Source of the DNA: JABSQH01 sp965230015
Lineage (GTDB): Bacteria; Actinomycetota; Acidimicrobiia; Acidimicrobiales; Ilumatobacteraceae
Length of the DNA: 64,000 bases
Reading direction: 5' to 3'
Assembly: GCA_965230015.1 (NCBI GenBank)
Contig: CBDDKF010000002.1
Coordinates: 1 to 64,000, forward strand
In this document: in pieces, positions 24,450 to 33,269 of the stretch
Layout: each line of letters starts with the position of its first letter
Position numbering within the stretch: position 1 is the stretch's first letter
Notes under the pieces: model-generated
What the model saw: only the letters and a program-made list of their open reading frames with translations
The model's database searches: none
What the model was told of the DNA's origin: nothing
Translations under genes and position numbers: made by a program

Positions 24450-25457
24450 ATGTGGCGTGCACGGTGGGCAGCGATCGGAGCTGCAGTGGCGGTGTGTCTC
24501 GGCGCTGGCGGCTTCGGGCTCGTACAAGCAACCATCGACTCAGGCGAACGACCGGTCCTGATCAACATCAACCCGTGTCGGATCACCGACACACGCGACC
24601 CCGACAACGTCGGACCTCGCAGCACTCCGGTCGGCGCGGGCGAGACGTACACAATCAGCGCGCACGGCAGCAACGGAAACTGCACGTTGCCCGCAACCGC
24701 CACGGCGTTGTCGTTGAACGTCACCGCCGTCGGCGCCACCGAGCAGACCAATGTGCGCGTCTTCCCAGCCGGGGGCGCATTGCCGACGGCCTCCAATCTC
24801 AACCCATCGCCGGGCAGCCCGCCCGTGCCGAACGCGGTGACGGTCGGTCTGTCGGCCGACGGTGAGTTCAACGTATTCAACTTCAACGGCCAGGTCGACC
24901 TGGTGATCGACGTCGGCGGCTACTACGAGGACCACAACCACGACGACCGCTACTACACGAAGGACCAGACGTACACGCGGGCCGAGGTCGATGCTGCGAT
25001 CGACGACGCGATCGAAGCGGCACTGGCCTCCCAACCCAACGGCGACGACACCGATGTCGAGGTCGTTCCGATCAACTACCGGGGCATCTCAGAAGGCGAG
25101 TTCACGCTGGTCGAGATGAACGGTATTACCGTTCAGGTCGAGTGCCTGAGTGGGTCATTCGAAGCGATCGAGGTCGTCACCGCAGTGTCTGGCGGCGAGA
25201 TCTCGTCGGTCTCGTTCGACCCGTCAGACCCGTCCGACGACACCCTCGCGTTGGGCAGCTACGACCCCAATTTCCAGGTCGGCGACGTGTTCGCCGCCAG
25301 CGGCGACCTCTCGTTCAACGGGCGACAGACCACGATCACCTACATCGCCCCCGATGGCAGCAACGTGACGGTGCTGCTCGTTTCCGGCGGCATTGTCGGC
25401 GGTGCGGATTGTGTCGTCAGCGGGTTCGCGTTCGGCGCGCCGCCGGCCGGCTCCTGA
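24450..25457 (+). CDS. Secreted beta-module protein with tail-fibre-like segment
   Basis: A 335-residue exported protein. Signal peptide RWAAIGAAVAVCLGAGGFGL; then one copy of the beta-module shared with the 5'-nucleotidases (PCRITDTRDPDNVGPR ... LNVTAVGATEQTNVRVF ... VDLVIDVGGYY, about residues 40-155). Next comes a segment HNHDDRYYTKDQTYTRAEVD, similar to phage tail-fibre and trimeric fibre linkers, followed by a short predicted coiled coil and a C-terminal beta-domain with two Cys (about residues 200-335). A cell-surface fibre or attachment role is inferred. GGAGG lies seven bases before ATG 24450. Confidence 0.7.
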   Translation: MWRARWAAIGAAVAVCLGAGGFGLVQATIDSGERPVLININPCRITDTRDPDNVGPRSTPVGAGETYTISAHGSNGNCTLPATATALSLNVTAVGATEQTNVRVFPAGGALPTASNLNPSPGSPPVPNAVTVGLSADGEFNVFNFNGQVDLVIDVGGYYEDHNHDDRYYTKDQTYTRAEVDAAIDDAIEAALASQPNGDDTDVEVVPINYRGISEGEFTLVEMNGITVQVECLSGSFEAIEVVTAVSGGEISSVSFDPSDPSDDTLALGSYDPNFQVGDVFAASGDLSFNGRQTTITYIAPDGSNVTVLLVSGGIVGGADCVVSGFAFGAPPAGS

Positions 25458-25481
25458 CCGTCCCGATGGGTCGGCCCGGCA

Positions 25482-26690
25482 CTAGTTACGCGGTACCTCC
25501 GACCACGGGACCTCACGGTCGACGCGCACGTCGCCGGGCAGACCGAGCACCCGCTCGCCGAGGATGTTCTTCATCACCTCGGTGGTGCCACCCTCGATCG
25601 AGTTGGCCCGGCTGCGGAGGAACGCCTTCTGCAGCGTGTCGGCACCCATCGCCGTCTCGGGGCGAACCATCTCGTAGCTCCCGTACAGCAGGCCGTCGGC
25701 ACCCAGCAGGTTCATCACCTCGTCGTAGATGTCCTTGTTCAAGTCGGCCGAGGCCATCTTGCCGATCGACCCCTCGGGGCCGGGATCGCCCGACTTGCGC
25801 ATCTGATTCGCCCGGATGTTGGTCAGCCGCAGCACCTCGGCGCGAGCCCACAACTTCAGCACGTCGTCGCGGGCGACCGGGGTCTTGCGCTCATCGGGCA
25901 GGTCGTTCCACACGTTGACCAGCGAGGAAATCGTGCCCGACCCCTTGGCCGGGATGGTGCCGCCGATCGACACCCGCTCGTTCATCAGCGTGGTGAGTGA
26001 CGCCCGCCAGCCGTCACCGGGCTTGCCGAGCATCTCGTTGTGGGCGATGCGCGTATCGGAGAAGAACACCTCGTTGAACTCCGCCTCACCGGTCATCTGG
26101 CGCAGCGGGCGGATCTCCACCGTCGGGTCCTGCATGTCGACCACAAATGCCGTGAGGCCGGCGTGCTTCACCGCTTGCGGGTCGGTGCGCACGACGAGCA
26201 GGCCCCACTTCGACAGGTGGGCGAGGGTCGTCCAGACCTTCTGTCCGTTGACGATCCACTCCTCGCCGTCTTGCACGCCCGACGACGAGAGGCCAGCGAA
26301 GTCCGATCCCGAGCCAGGTTCGGAGAACAGCTGGCACCAGATCTCCTCACCGGTGAACAGCGGCCGCAGGTAGCGCTGCTGCTGCTCGTCGGTGCCCCAC
26401 GTGACGATCGTCGGCGCACACATGCCGTGCCCGATCGGGTTGCGGTACATCGGGTTGGGCGCGCCGGCGGCGTACACGCGCTCGTTGATCGTCTTCTGCA
26501 GTTTCGGCGACAGCCCCAGCCCGCCTTGACCCTCGGGGAAGTGAACCCACGCCAGACCTTTGTCGTACTGCGCGCCGAGAAAGTCCTTCGGCTCGGTGCG
26601 GTCGGGCGGAAACTCGGTGAGCAGTTCTTCGACGAGGTCGGCCACACGCTGCTCATCGGGGGACAGCGCCGTCTGTTCGATCACACTCAT
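25482..26690 (-). CDS. Acyl-CoA dehydrogenase family protein
   Basis: A 402-residue flavoenzyme of the acyl-CoA dehydrogenase superfamily, which introduces an alpha-beta double bond into an acyl-CoA. Recognisable elements: FPEGQGGLGLSP, the FAD-binding QLFSEPGSGSDFAGLSS, WIVNGQKVWTTLAH, the substrate loop around NERVSIGGT, and the C-terminal SIEGGTTEVMKNILGERVLGLP. The catalytic base cannot be fixed by eye. The start at ATG 26690 is chosen because upstream codons read through unrelated sequence. It diverges from the GlxA-type regulator gene. Confidence 0.9.
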   Translation of the reverse strand: MSVIEQTALSPDEQRVADLVEELLTEFPPDRTEPKDFLGAQYDKGLAWVHFPEGQGGLGLSPKLQKTINERVYAAGAPNPMYRNPIGHGMCAPTIVTWGTDEQQQRYLRPLFTGEEIWCQLFSEPGSGSDFAGLSSSGVQDGEEWIVNGQKVWTTLAHLSKWGLLVVRTDPQAVKHAGLTAFVVDMQDPTVEIRPLRQMTGEAEFNEVFFSDTRIAHNEMLGKPGDGWRASLTTLMNERVSIGGTIPAKGSGTISSLVNVWNDLPDERKTPVARDDVLKLWARAEVLRLTNIRANQMRKSGDPGPEGSIGKMASADLNKDIYDEVMNLLGADGLLYGSYEMVRPETAMGADTLQKAFLRSRANSIEGGTTEVMKNILGERVLGLPGDVRVDREVPWSEVPRN

Positions 26691-26813
26691 GGGCCTCGAA
26701 CGTACTGGGCTCACGAGCAGGCGCCGTAGTCGAACGATCGCCGATCGGGTGATGGCCGAATTCGTGGGGTCCGTGTCATTGACGCCACACCGAGGAGCGG
26801 CGACGATCGAGTC

Positions 26814-27803
26814 ATGACCACCGCCGGCGCACCCTCCAGTGCACCGCGTCGCGTCGTGATCGTCGCCTACCAGGGCGTACAAGCCCTCGACGTGACCGGA
26901 CCGTTCGAGGTGTTTGCGGGAGCCAACTCGTGGGCCTCCGCGCAGTGCTACGACATCTCGGTGGCGTCGCCGGCGGGCGGCCCCGTCACGACCGAGAGCG
27001 GGCTGCGCATCGACTCCGAACCGCTCCCCGACCCGTCGACCGACAGGCCGATCGACACGCTCGTCGTGGCCGGCGGCACCGGCGTCCACGACGCACGAAA
27101 CGACGAAGAGCTCGTCGCCTGGCTCGGTCCCGCCGCCGCGCAGAGCCGGCGAGTCGCCTCGGTGTGCTCTGGCGCGTTTCTGCTCGGCGAACTCGGCCTG
27201 CTCGACGGTCGGCGCGTCACCACCCACTGGGCACGCGCCCGGCGTCTGGCCGAGACCTTCCCGGCAGCGATCGTCGATCCGGAACCGATCCATCTCCACG
27301 ACGGCGTGTGGACCTCGGCCGGGGTGACCGCCGGCATCGATCTGGCCCTTGCCCTTGTGACCGACGATCACGGCGCCGCCTGTGCCCAGACCATCGCCCA
27401 GTGGCTCGTGATGTTCCTCCGGCGGCCCGGCGGGCAGAGCCAGTTCGCCGCGCCGGTGTGGACGCCGACGCCGGACCACGACGGGATCCGCCGTGCGCTC
27501 GACGAGATCAATGCCGACCCATCGCAACGCCACTCGATGCACGATCTCGCCGCGGTGGCCGCGATGAGCCCACGGCACTTCTCGCGGGTGTTCACCCGCG
27601 AGGTCGGCTGCGCACCCGGACGCTACGTCGAACTCCGGCGCGTCGACGCCGCCCGCGGCCACCTCGAGCAGACCACCGACAACGTCGAGGCGATCGCCGC
27701 CCGCTGCGGTTTCGGCTCGAGCGAGACGATGCGCCGGGCCTTCGTCCGCCAGGTCGGCGTGGCGCCTGCGAGCTACCGCCAGCGCTTTGCCCACGCGCCA
27801 TGA
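26814..27803 (+). CDS. GlxA-type AraC family regulator with DJ-1/PfpI domain
   Basis: A 329-residue transcription factor. The N-terminal ~190 residues are a DJ-1/PfpI-like domain (VVIVAYQGVQALDVTGPFEVF ... VVAGGTG ... SVCSGAFLLGELGLLDGRRVTTHW) keeping a Cys at the nucleophile-elbow position. The C-terminal ~100 residues are an AraC double helix-turn-helix (HSMHDLAAVAAMSPRHFSRVFTREVG ... IAARCGFGSSETMRRAFVRQVG). Family members control catabolic genes in response to amine-type ligands. The DJ-1-like enzyme gene directly follows, so it is a likely target. The acyl-CoA dehydrogenase gene is divergent. Confidence 0.9.
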   Translation: MTTAGAPSSAPRRVVIVAYQGVQALDVTGPFEVFAGANSWASAQCYDISVASPAGGPVTTESGLRIDSEPLPDPSTDRPIDTLVVAGGTGVHDARNDEELVAWLGPAAAQSRRVASVCSGAFLLGELGLLDGRRVTTHWARARRLAETFPAAIVDPEPIHLHDGVWTSAGVTAGIDLALALVTDDHGAACAQTIAQWLVMFLRRPGGQSQFAAPVWTPTPDHDGIRRALDEINADPSQRHSMHDLAAVAAMSPRHFSRVFTREVGCAPGRYVELRRVDAARGHLEQTTDNVEAIAARCGFGSSETMRRAFVRQVGVAPASYRQRFAHAP

Positions 27804-27885
27804 GCGCACACACCACCCGCCCCACCCGCACGACGAACCCCACGCTCACGACCGCCCAGCCCACCCACAGGAAAGGACCACCACG

Positions 27886-28491
27886 ATGACCAACTACGGA
27901 TTGCTGCTGTTCGACGACGCCGAGGAGCTCGACTTCGTCGGGCCGTGGGAGGTGCTCACCGCCTCGGCGATGGTGCTCGCCGGCAACGGCGACGACAACC
28001 ACCACGTGAGCATGGTCGCCGAGCGGGCCGACCCGGTGCGCTGCGCGAAGGGCATGGTCGTCGTGCCCCAGCACACCTTCGATGATCACCCCACCTACGA
28101 CGTCGTCGTCGTCCCTGGCGGAATGGGAACACGCGCCCAGGTCAAGAACGAACGCGTTCTCGAGTGGCTCGCCGCCGCTGCACCGACCGCGACGTGGATG
28201 ACCAGTGTCTGCACCGGCTCGCTCTTGCTCGTCGCCTCCGGCGTGGCCGCCAACAAGCGCGTGGCCACCCACTGGGGCTTCGAAGACACCCTGGCCGAGC
28301 GCGGCGACTGCACGGTCGTGCGCGACGCCCGCTGGGTGCGCGACGGCAACGTGGTGTCGAGCCAAGGCGTTTCGGCGGGGATCGACATGGCGCTCTGGTT
28401 GATCGGCCAGGTGCACGACCCGACCCACGCACGCACGGTGCAGCGCTACATCCAGTACGACCCGGCACCCCCCTATCAGGCCGACGTCTGA
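27886..28491 (+). CDS. DJ-1/PfpI family protein, isonitrile-hydratase-like
   Basis: A 201-residue stand-alone DJ-1/PfpI domain. LLFDDAEELDFVGPWEVLTA, VVVPGGMGTR and SVCTGSLLLVASGVAANKRVATHW match the isonitrile-hydratase-like subgroup, with the nucleophile Cys in the VCTGS elbow (near residue 106). AGGAAAGGA lies about eight bases before ATG 27886. It follows the GlxA-type regulator by 82 bases. Substrate not provable from sequence; glyoxalase-, protease- or hydratase-type activities occur in the superfamily. Confidence 0.8.
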   Translation: MTNYGLLLFDDAEELDFVGPWEVLTASAMVLAGNGDDNHHVSMVAERADPVRCAKGMVVVPQHTFDDHPTYDVVVVPGGMGTRAQVKNERVLEWLAAAAPTATWMTSVCTGSLLLVASGVAANKRVATHWGFEDTLAERGDCTVVRDARWVRDGNVVSSQGVSAGIDMALWLIGQVHDPTHARTVQRYIQYDPAPPYQADV

Positions 28492-28532
28492 CGCGGCGAC
28501 CGCTCATTCCGCGACCGATGCGGTGGGCGGCT

Positions 28533-29208
28533 TCAGTTGAACACGGCAGTGGCCGCGCGGATCTCGGCGTCTTCGCGGGCGGCGACCTCGGGGATCACCG
28601 CTCGCAGCTCCATCACGATTGCCAACCGCACGGCATCGTCGCGCTCGGCAAACGTGGCTCGCAGGTTGTTCAACATGCGAATCACGATGTGGCGGGGCGG
28701 CGTGGGAGCCAGGTAGGTGTCGCGCCACGACATCCGGCCACCGGTGACCTGCGTGAACAGCTGACGCACGCCCTCGCGGTCGATCGTGCGCGCGCTGTGG
28801 AACGGGTCGTAGAACTGCGCGCCGTCGTCGGTTCCGACCAAGAAGTGTGCCGGTAGCCCTACCCCGACGAGCTCGACACCCACCCGCCGCGCCACCCTCG
28901 ATCATCACGACGGCCAAGGTGATGGGGATGCCGCGACGACGAACGATCACCTGATCGAGACACGAGTTGCGCCACGATCCGTAGTCGTCGCGGTCGCCGG
29001 TGAATCCCAGTTCAACGCACAAGTGGCGAGCGACCCCATCAGCGGTTGGCGTCGGACACGAGCCGGCGAGTGCGTCGAGCGCCGCCAGCCACTCGATCGG
29101 ATCGAGCCCTGGCTGCAACGCCTCAGCGATGGCGATCGCTGCCTCGTCGAGCGGTGGATTCGCCTGCGCATCCGACATCAGGGCGGCGAACGCACTTGGA
29201 CCCATCAC
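28533..29208 (-). pseudogene. SirB1-like transglutaminase-fold gene with a single-base frameshift
   Basis: Reading from ATG 29208, frame one gives a good SirB1/Transglut_core2-type N-terminus (PLDEAAIAIAEALQPGL ... GFTGDRDDYGSWRNSCLDQVI ... GIPITLAVVMIE). After the Glu codon the family-like sequence continues in another frame as ARRVGVELVGVGLPAHFLVG and runs to the stop at 28533 (ending EIRAATAVFN). One extra C in the CCC run at 28895-28897 explains the shift; removing it gives the expected MIEVARRVGV. Either a broken gene or a sequencing error in a short homopolymer. The corrected product would be about 224 residues. Confidence 0.8.
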
Positions 29209-29240
29209 GGCACGGTACCGCTCGGCTACGTTCCGGCACT

Positions 29241-30794
29241 ATGTACCCCGGCGCGCAAGCTGCAGCACACCCCGACAAGCCCGCAGTGATCATGGGAGCT
29301 TCTGGCTTCACCCAGACCTACGGCGAGCTCGACGCAGCCGCCAACCGATTGAGCCACCTGCTGCGCCGTGCCGGCCTCCAACCCGGCGACCACGTGGCGA
29401 TCTGTATGGAGAACCACGACCGCTACCTCGAGGTGGTGTGGGGCTGCCATTACGCCGGCCTGGTGTACACCTGCGCATCGTCTCGCCTACAGACCAGCGA
29501 ACTCGCCTACATCATCAACGATTGCGGCGCCAAGGCCTTCATCACCTCCAAGTACAAGGCCGAGCAGGCCACGGAGTTGCTCGACCAGATGCCCGACGTG
29601 GAGCTACGTCTGATGCTCGACGACGCGATCGACGGGTACGACGCCTACGAGCACGCCGTGGCGGAACAGCCGAGCACACCGCTCGACGAGCAACGCCAGG
29701 CGGGCCTCGACATGTTGTACTCGTCGGGTACCACGGGCCGGCCGAAGGGCATCACCCGACCGTTCCCTGGAGAACCGCTGGAGACCACGGGCGGTCCGAT
29801 CGTCGGCCTCTTGCAGTTCCTGTTCGCCTTCGACGAGTCGAAGACGTATCTCTCCCCCGCTCCGCTGTATCACGCGGCTCCGCTGCGGTTTTGTCTCGCT
29901 GTCCATTCGATCGGCGCCACGCTCGTGGTGATGGAACAGTTCGACGCCGAGGAGTATCTGCGCCTCGTCGACGAGCACAAGGCGACGCACAGCCAGGTGG
30001 TACCGACGATGTTCGTGCGCATGCTCAAGCTGCCCGAGGAGGCAAGGGCTCGCTACGACGTCTCGTCGCTCGAAGCGGTGATCCACGCCGCGGCGCCGTG
30101 TCCGGTGCCGGTCAAGAAGCAGATGATCGAGTGGTTTGGCCCGATCATTCACGAGTACTACGCCGGGAGCGAAGGCAACGGGTTTGTGTACTGCAATTCC
30201 GAGCAGTGGCTGGCCCACGAGGGCACGGTGGGACAAGCGGTCACCGGGATCTTGCACATCGTCGACGACGATGGAGAAGAGGTTCCGACCGGCACCCCAG
30301 GCACCGTGTTCTTCGAGAGCGAGGCCGAGTTCGAGTACCACAACGATCCGGAGAAAACCGCTGCGTCGCGCCATCCGAAGGGATGGACCACCTTGGGCGA
30401 CGTTGGCTACGTCGACGCCGACGGGTTCTTGTACCTCACCGATCGCAAGGCGTACATGATCATCACCGGTGGCGTGAACGTGTACCCGCAGGAGGCCGAG
30501 AACCTGCTCGTCACCCATCCCAAGGTGATCGATGTGGCGGTGTTCGGCGTACCCAACGACGAGTTCGGCGAGGAGGTCAAAGCGGTGGTGCAACCGCGTG
30601 AGATGCCCGGCGACGAGGAAGCTGCCGGGGCCCTGGCCGGCGAGCTCATCCAGTTCTGTCGATCGGAGTTGGCCGACGTGAAGTGCCCCCGCTCGATCGA
30701 CTTCCGCGAGGAACTCCCCCGCCATCCGACCGGCAAGCTGTACAAGCGGCTGCTGAAAGACGAGTACTGGAAGGCCGCCGGCCGGGCAATCTGA
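29241..30794 (+). CDS. AMP-dependent acyl-CoA synthetase (FadD-like)
   Basis: A 517-residue adenylate-forming enzyme that activates a carboxylic acid to its CoA thioester. ATP/AMP motifs: LDMLYSSGTTGRPKGITR (P-loop-like), EYYAGSEGNG (A5), GWTTLGDVGYVDADGFLYLTDR (A7-A8) and the catalytic Lys in RHPTGKLYKRLLKDEY. The N-terminus is short (starts MYPGAQAAAHPDKPAVI), as in the mycobacterial FadD4-type group. Acyl specificity unknown. The start at ATG 29241 lies 32 bases from the divergent SirB1-like gene. Confidence 0.93.
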   Translation: MYPGAQAAAHPDKPAVIMGASGFTQTYGELDAAANRLSHLLRRAGLQPGDHVAICMENHDRYLEVVWGCHYAGLVYTCASSRLQTSELAYIINDCGAKAFITSKYKAEQATELLDQMPDVELRLMLDDAIDGYDAYEHAVAEQPSTPLDEQRQAGLDMLYSSGTTGRPKGITRPFPGEPLETTGGPIVGLLQFLFAFDESKTYLSPAPLYHAAPLRFCLAVHSIGATLVVMEQFDAEEYLRLVDEHKATHSQVVPTMFVRMLKLPEEARARYDVSSLEAVIHAAAPCPVPVKKQMIEWFGPIIHEYYAGSEGNGFVYCNSEQWLAHEGTVGQAVTGILHIVDDDGEEVPTGTPGTVFFESEAEFEYHNDPEKTAASRHPKGWTTLGDVGYVDADGFLYLTDRKAYMIITGGVNVYPQEAENLLVTHPKVIDVAVFGVPNDEFGEEVKAVVQPREMPGDEEAAGALAGELIQFCRSELADVKCPRSIDFREELPRHPTGKLYKRLLKDEYWKAAGRAI

Positions 30795-30875
30795 CGTGTC
30801 TTCGTTTGTGCGCAACTATCGACCGACGGGTCGCCGCGGACGTGCACACAAACGACGTAACCCTGCCGAACACCG

Positions 30876-31646
30876 ATGACGGGGGTGCATCCGTATCTCG
30901 ACCATCCGGGGCCAATCGCCTTCGCCCATCGTGGCGGCACGTCGGTGGCTCCGGAGAACACGATGCCCGCGTTCGAGCATGCGGTGTCGCTCGGATATCG
31001 CTACCTGGAGACCGACGTGCACCGCACGGTCGACGGCGAACTCGTTGCGTTCCACGACGCCGACCTCAACCGTACATGTGGGATCGATCGGCCGATCGCC
31101 GACATGACCGCCGCCGAGGTGGCCGAGGTGCGCGTCGACGGCACGGCGCCGATACCGACCATGCGCGAGCTCCTCGAGCGTTGGCCCGAGCACCGGTTCA
31201 ACATCGACTGCAAAGCCGATGACGCCGTCGACCCGCTCGCGGAACTGATCGACGAGTCCGATGCGCTCGACCGAGTATGTGTCGGATCGTTCAGCGATGA
31301 CCGGCTCGGCCGACTGCGTCGCCGCTACGGCACTCGGCTGCTGACCGCGATGGGCCCACGGGAGATCGCCGTGCTGAGGCTCGTTCGGTGGTGGCGAGGA
31401 GCTGGTCCTCGCGCTGCGCAGGTACCGGTTCGTGGTGGCAGCGGTGGTGTGCTGCAACATGTCGTGGTGACCACTCCTCGATTCGTCGGCGACGCCCATC
31501 ACCGGGGGTTCCCCATACACGTCTGGACGATCAACGAACCCGACGAGATGCACCGGTTGCTCGACCTCGGTGTCGACGGGCTCATGACCGATCGTCCGGA
31601 GATGTTGCGCGAGGTACTCGACGACCGCGGAGAATGGGTGTCGTGA
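30876..31646 (+). CDS. Glycerophosphodiester phosphodiesterase
   Basis: A 256-residue TIM-barrel enzyme that releases glycerol-3-phosphate from glycerophosphodiesters. Catalytic signatures: AFAHRGGTSVAPENTMPAF (His-Arg-Gly and Glu), YLETDVHRTVDGELVAFHDADLNRTC (metal Glu/Asp and second His), NIDCK, and the C-terminal VWTINEPDEMHRLLDLGVDGLMTDRPE. No signal peptide, so it is cytosolic. Its stop overlaps the GTG start of the next gene, suggesting one operon. Confidence 0.95.
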   Translation: MTGVHPYLDHPGPIAFAHRGGTSVAPENTMPAFEHAVSLGYRYLETDVHRTVDGELVAFHDADLNRTCGIDRPIADMTAAEVAEVRVDGTAPIPTMRELLERWPEHRFNIDCKADDAVDPLAELIDESDALDRVCVGSFSDDRLGRLRRRYGTRLLTAMGPREIAVLRLVRWWRGAGPRAAQVPVRGGSGGVLQHVVVTTPRFVGDAHHRGFPIHVWTINEPDEMHRLLDLGVDGLMTDRPEMLREVLDDRGEWVS

Positions 31647-33235
31647 GCGAGGTCTACGAAGCGCCGCACAGCACCATCCGCGCCCCGCGCCACCTCGTGG
31701 CCACCGCGGATCATCTGGCGACCAGCGCCGGCAACGAGATGTTCGATCGCGGCGGGAATGCCGTCGACGCGGCGATCGCCGCCAATGCCGCCATCGCGGT
31801 CACGGGTCCCCACCTGTGCGGGATGGGAGGCGACCTCTTTGCGCTGGTGTACATCGATGGCCAGGTGGTTGCGCTCAACTCCTCGGGCAGAGCCGGCAGC
31901 GGCAGCGACGCTGCCCAGCTTCGTGCGGAGGGCCACACCACCATGCCGTTTCGTGGCGACATCCGCACCGTGACCGTGCCCGGTTGCATCGACGGATGGA
32001 TCGCGCTCCACGACCGCTTCGGCTCACTACCGCTCGGCGAGATCCTCGAGCCTGCACAGCGGCTCGCCGCCGATGGCTTCCCGGCGAGCCCGCTCCTGGT
32101 CGGCTCGATCCATCGCCTCGATCCGGCCGGCCGTGAGCAACTCGCCGAGTTGGTCGAGCAAGCGACGCGACCTGGTGCGCGAGTTCGGCGGCCCGGGGCG
32201 GCCCTGGCGCTTGCCGGAGTGGCGTCCGGCGGACGCCACGCGTTCTATCGCGGCGCCTTCGGCGAAGGCCTGCTCGAACTCGGCAACGGATGGTTCACCG
32301 AGGCGGACCTCGACGCGTCGTCGGCCGACTGGGTGCAACCGCTGTCCACAGACGCACTCGGTGTGACGCTGCACACGATCGGACCGAACTCACAGGGCTA
32401 TCTGACGTTGGCTGCGGCCCGGCTCCTCGATCGGCTCGACCTACCCACCGCGCCGCACGATCCCGCGTGGGCGCACCTCTTGATCGAGGCGGCCGTCGCC
32501 GCTGGCCGTGACCGTCCCAACCAGCTGCACGACCGCGCCGACGGCGAGGCGCTGCTCGCTGAGATCGATCGGCGCTTCGACGAGATCGACCCGCAACATG
32601 CATCGGGTCGCCATCTGCACAGCGCTGATGGCGACACCACCTACCTCTGCACCGCTGGCTTCACTCGCGATGGATCACCGATGGCCGTGTCGTTGATCCA
32701 ATCCAACGCATCCGGGTTCGGGAGTCACCTCATCGAACCGACCACGGGCATCAACCTCCACAACCGGGGTCTCGGCTTCAACCTGATCGAGGGGCACCCT
32801 GCCGAGCTCGGGCCGGGACGCCGGCCGCCGCACACGCTCGCTCCCGCGTTGGCCACTCGCGGCGACGAGTTGGCTGCCGTGTTCGGCACGATGGGCGGCG
32901 ACGCACAGCCACAGATTTTGCTGCAGGTTGCCGCCCGACTCTTCCACCATCGCCAGTCGCCTGGTCAGTCCATTCGCGCCGGCCGCTGGGCCTTGCGCGG
33001 CGTCGATACCGGCTTCGACACGTGGACCAGCCCCGGACGACCGATCGTCGAGGTCGAGGGCCACGCCAGCGAGGAGTGGATGCCGGGTCTGACGGCGCTG
33101 GGTCACCATCCACATCAGGCGTTGCCGTGGGACGTTGGCTTCGGTCATGCGCATGCGATCACGCTCGAGCGCGACGAGATGTTCGCTGGGGCCGCCGACC
33201 CGCGCACGCGCATCGGTTCGTGCGCCGGTGGGTAG
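31643..33235 (+). CDS. Gamma-glutamyltransferase-like N-terminal nucleophile hydrolase
   Basis: A 530-residue member of the gamma-glutamyltransferase family. N-terminal signatures HLVATADHLATSAGNEMFDRGGNAVDAAIAANAAIAV and GPHLCGMGGDLFALVY are typical; the autocatalytic Thr lies in GDTTYLCTAGFTRDGSPMA (about residue 332), and the C-terminal part shows GLGFNLIEGHP and GTMGGDAQPQ. There is no signal peptide, and the SxxN patterns of classic glutathione hydrolases are not obvious, so it may act on another gamma-glutamyl substrate. GTG 31643 overlaps the upstream stop by four bases; ATG 31634 is also in frame. Confidence 0.88.
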   Translation: MSEVYEAPHSTIRAPRHLVATADHLATSAGNEMFDRGGNAVDAAIAANAAIAVTGPHLCGMGGDLFALVYIDGQVVALNSSGRAGSGSDAAQLRAEGHTTMPFRGDIRTVTVPGCIDGWIALHDRFGSLPLGEILEPAQRLAADGFPASPLLVGSIHRLDPAGREQLAELVEQATRPGARVRRPGAALALAGVASGGRHAFYRGAFGEGLLELGNGWFTEADLDASSADWVQPLSTDALGVTLHTIGPNSQGYLTLAAARLLDRLDLPTAPHDPAWAHLLIEAAVAAGRDRPNQLHDRADGEALLAEIDRRFDEIDPQHASGRHLHSADGDTTYLCTAGFTRDGSPMAVSLIQSNASGFGSHLIEPTTGINLHNRGLGFNLIEGHPAELGPGRRPPHTLAPALATRGDELAAVFGTMGGDAQPQILLQVAARLFHHRQSPGQSIRAGRWALRGVDTGFDTWTSPGRPIVEVEGHASEEWMPGLTALGHHPHQALPWDVGFGHAHAITLERDEMFAGAADPRTRIGSCAGG

Positions 33236-33241
33236 AACGGC

Positions 33242-33258
33242 CTGACGTCTGACGTCAG
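33242..33258. terminator. Short palindrome between convergent genes
   Basis: CTGACGTC, one central T, GACGTCAG: eight perfect pairs in the 34-base gap between two convergent stops. It may be a weak terminator or merely a palindrome. Confidence 0.35.
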
Positions 33259-33269
33259 CGGATACGCAC

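Noticed and set aside
30803..30854. Inverted repeat CGTTTGTG ... CACAAACG between acyl-CoA synthetase and glycerophosphodiesterase genes
   Set aside because: Eight pairs with a 36-base loop are too weak to call a terminator or operator.
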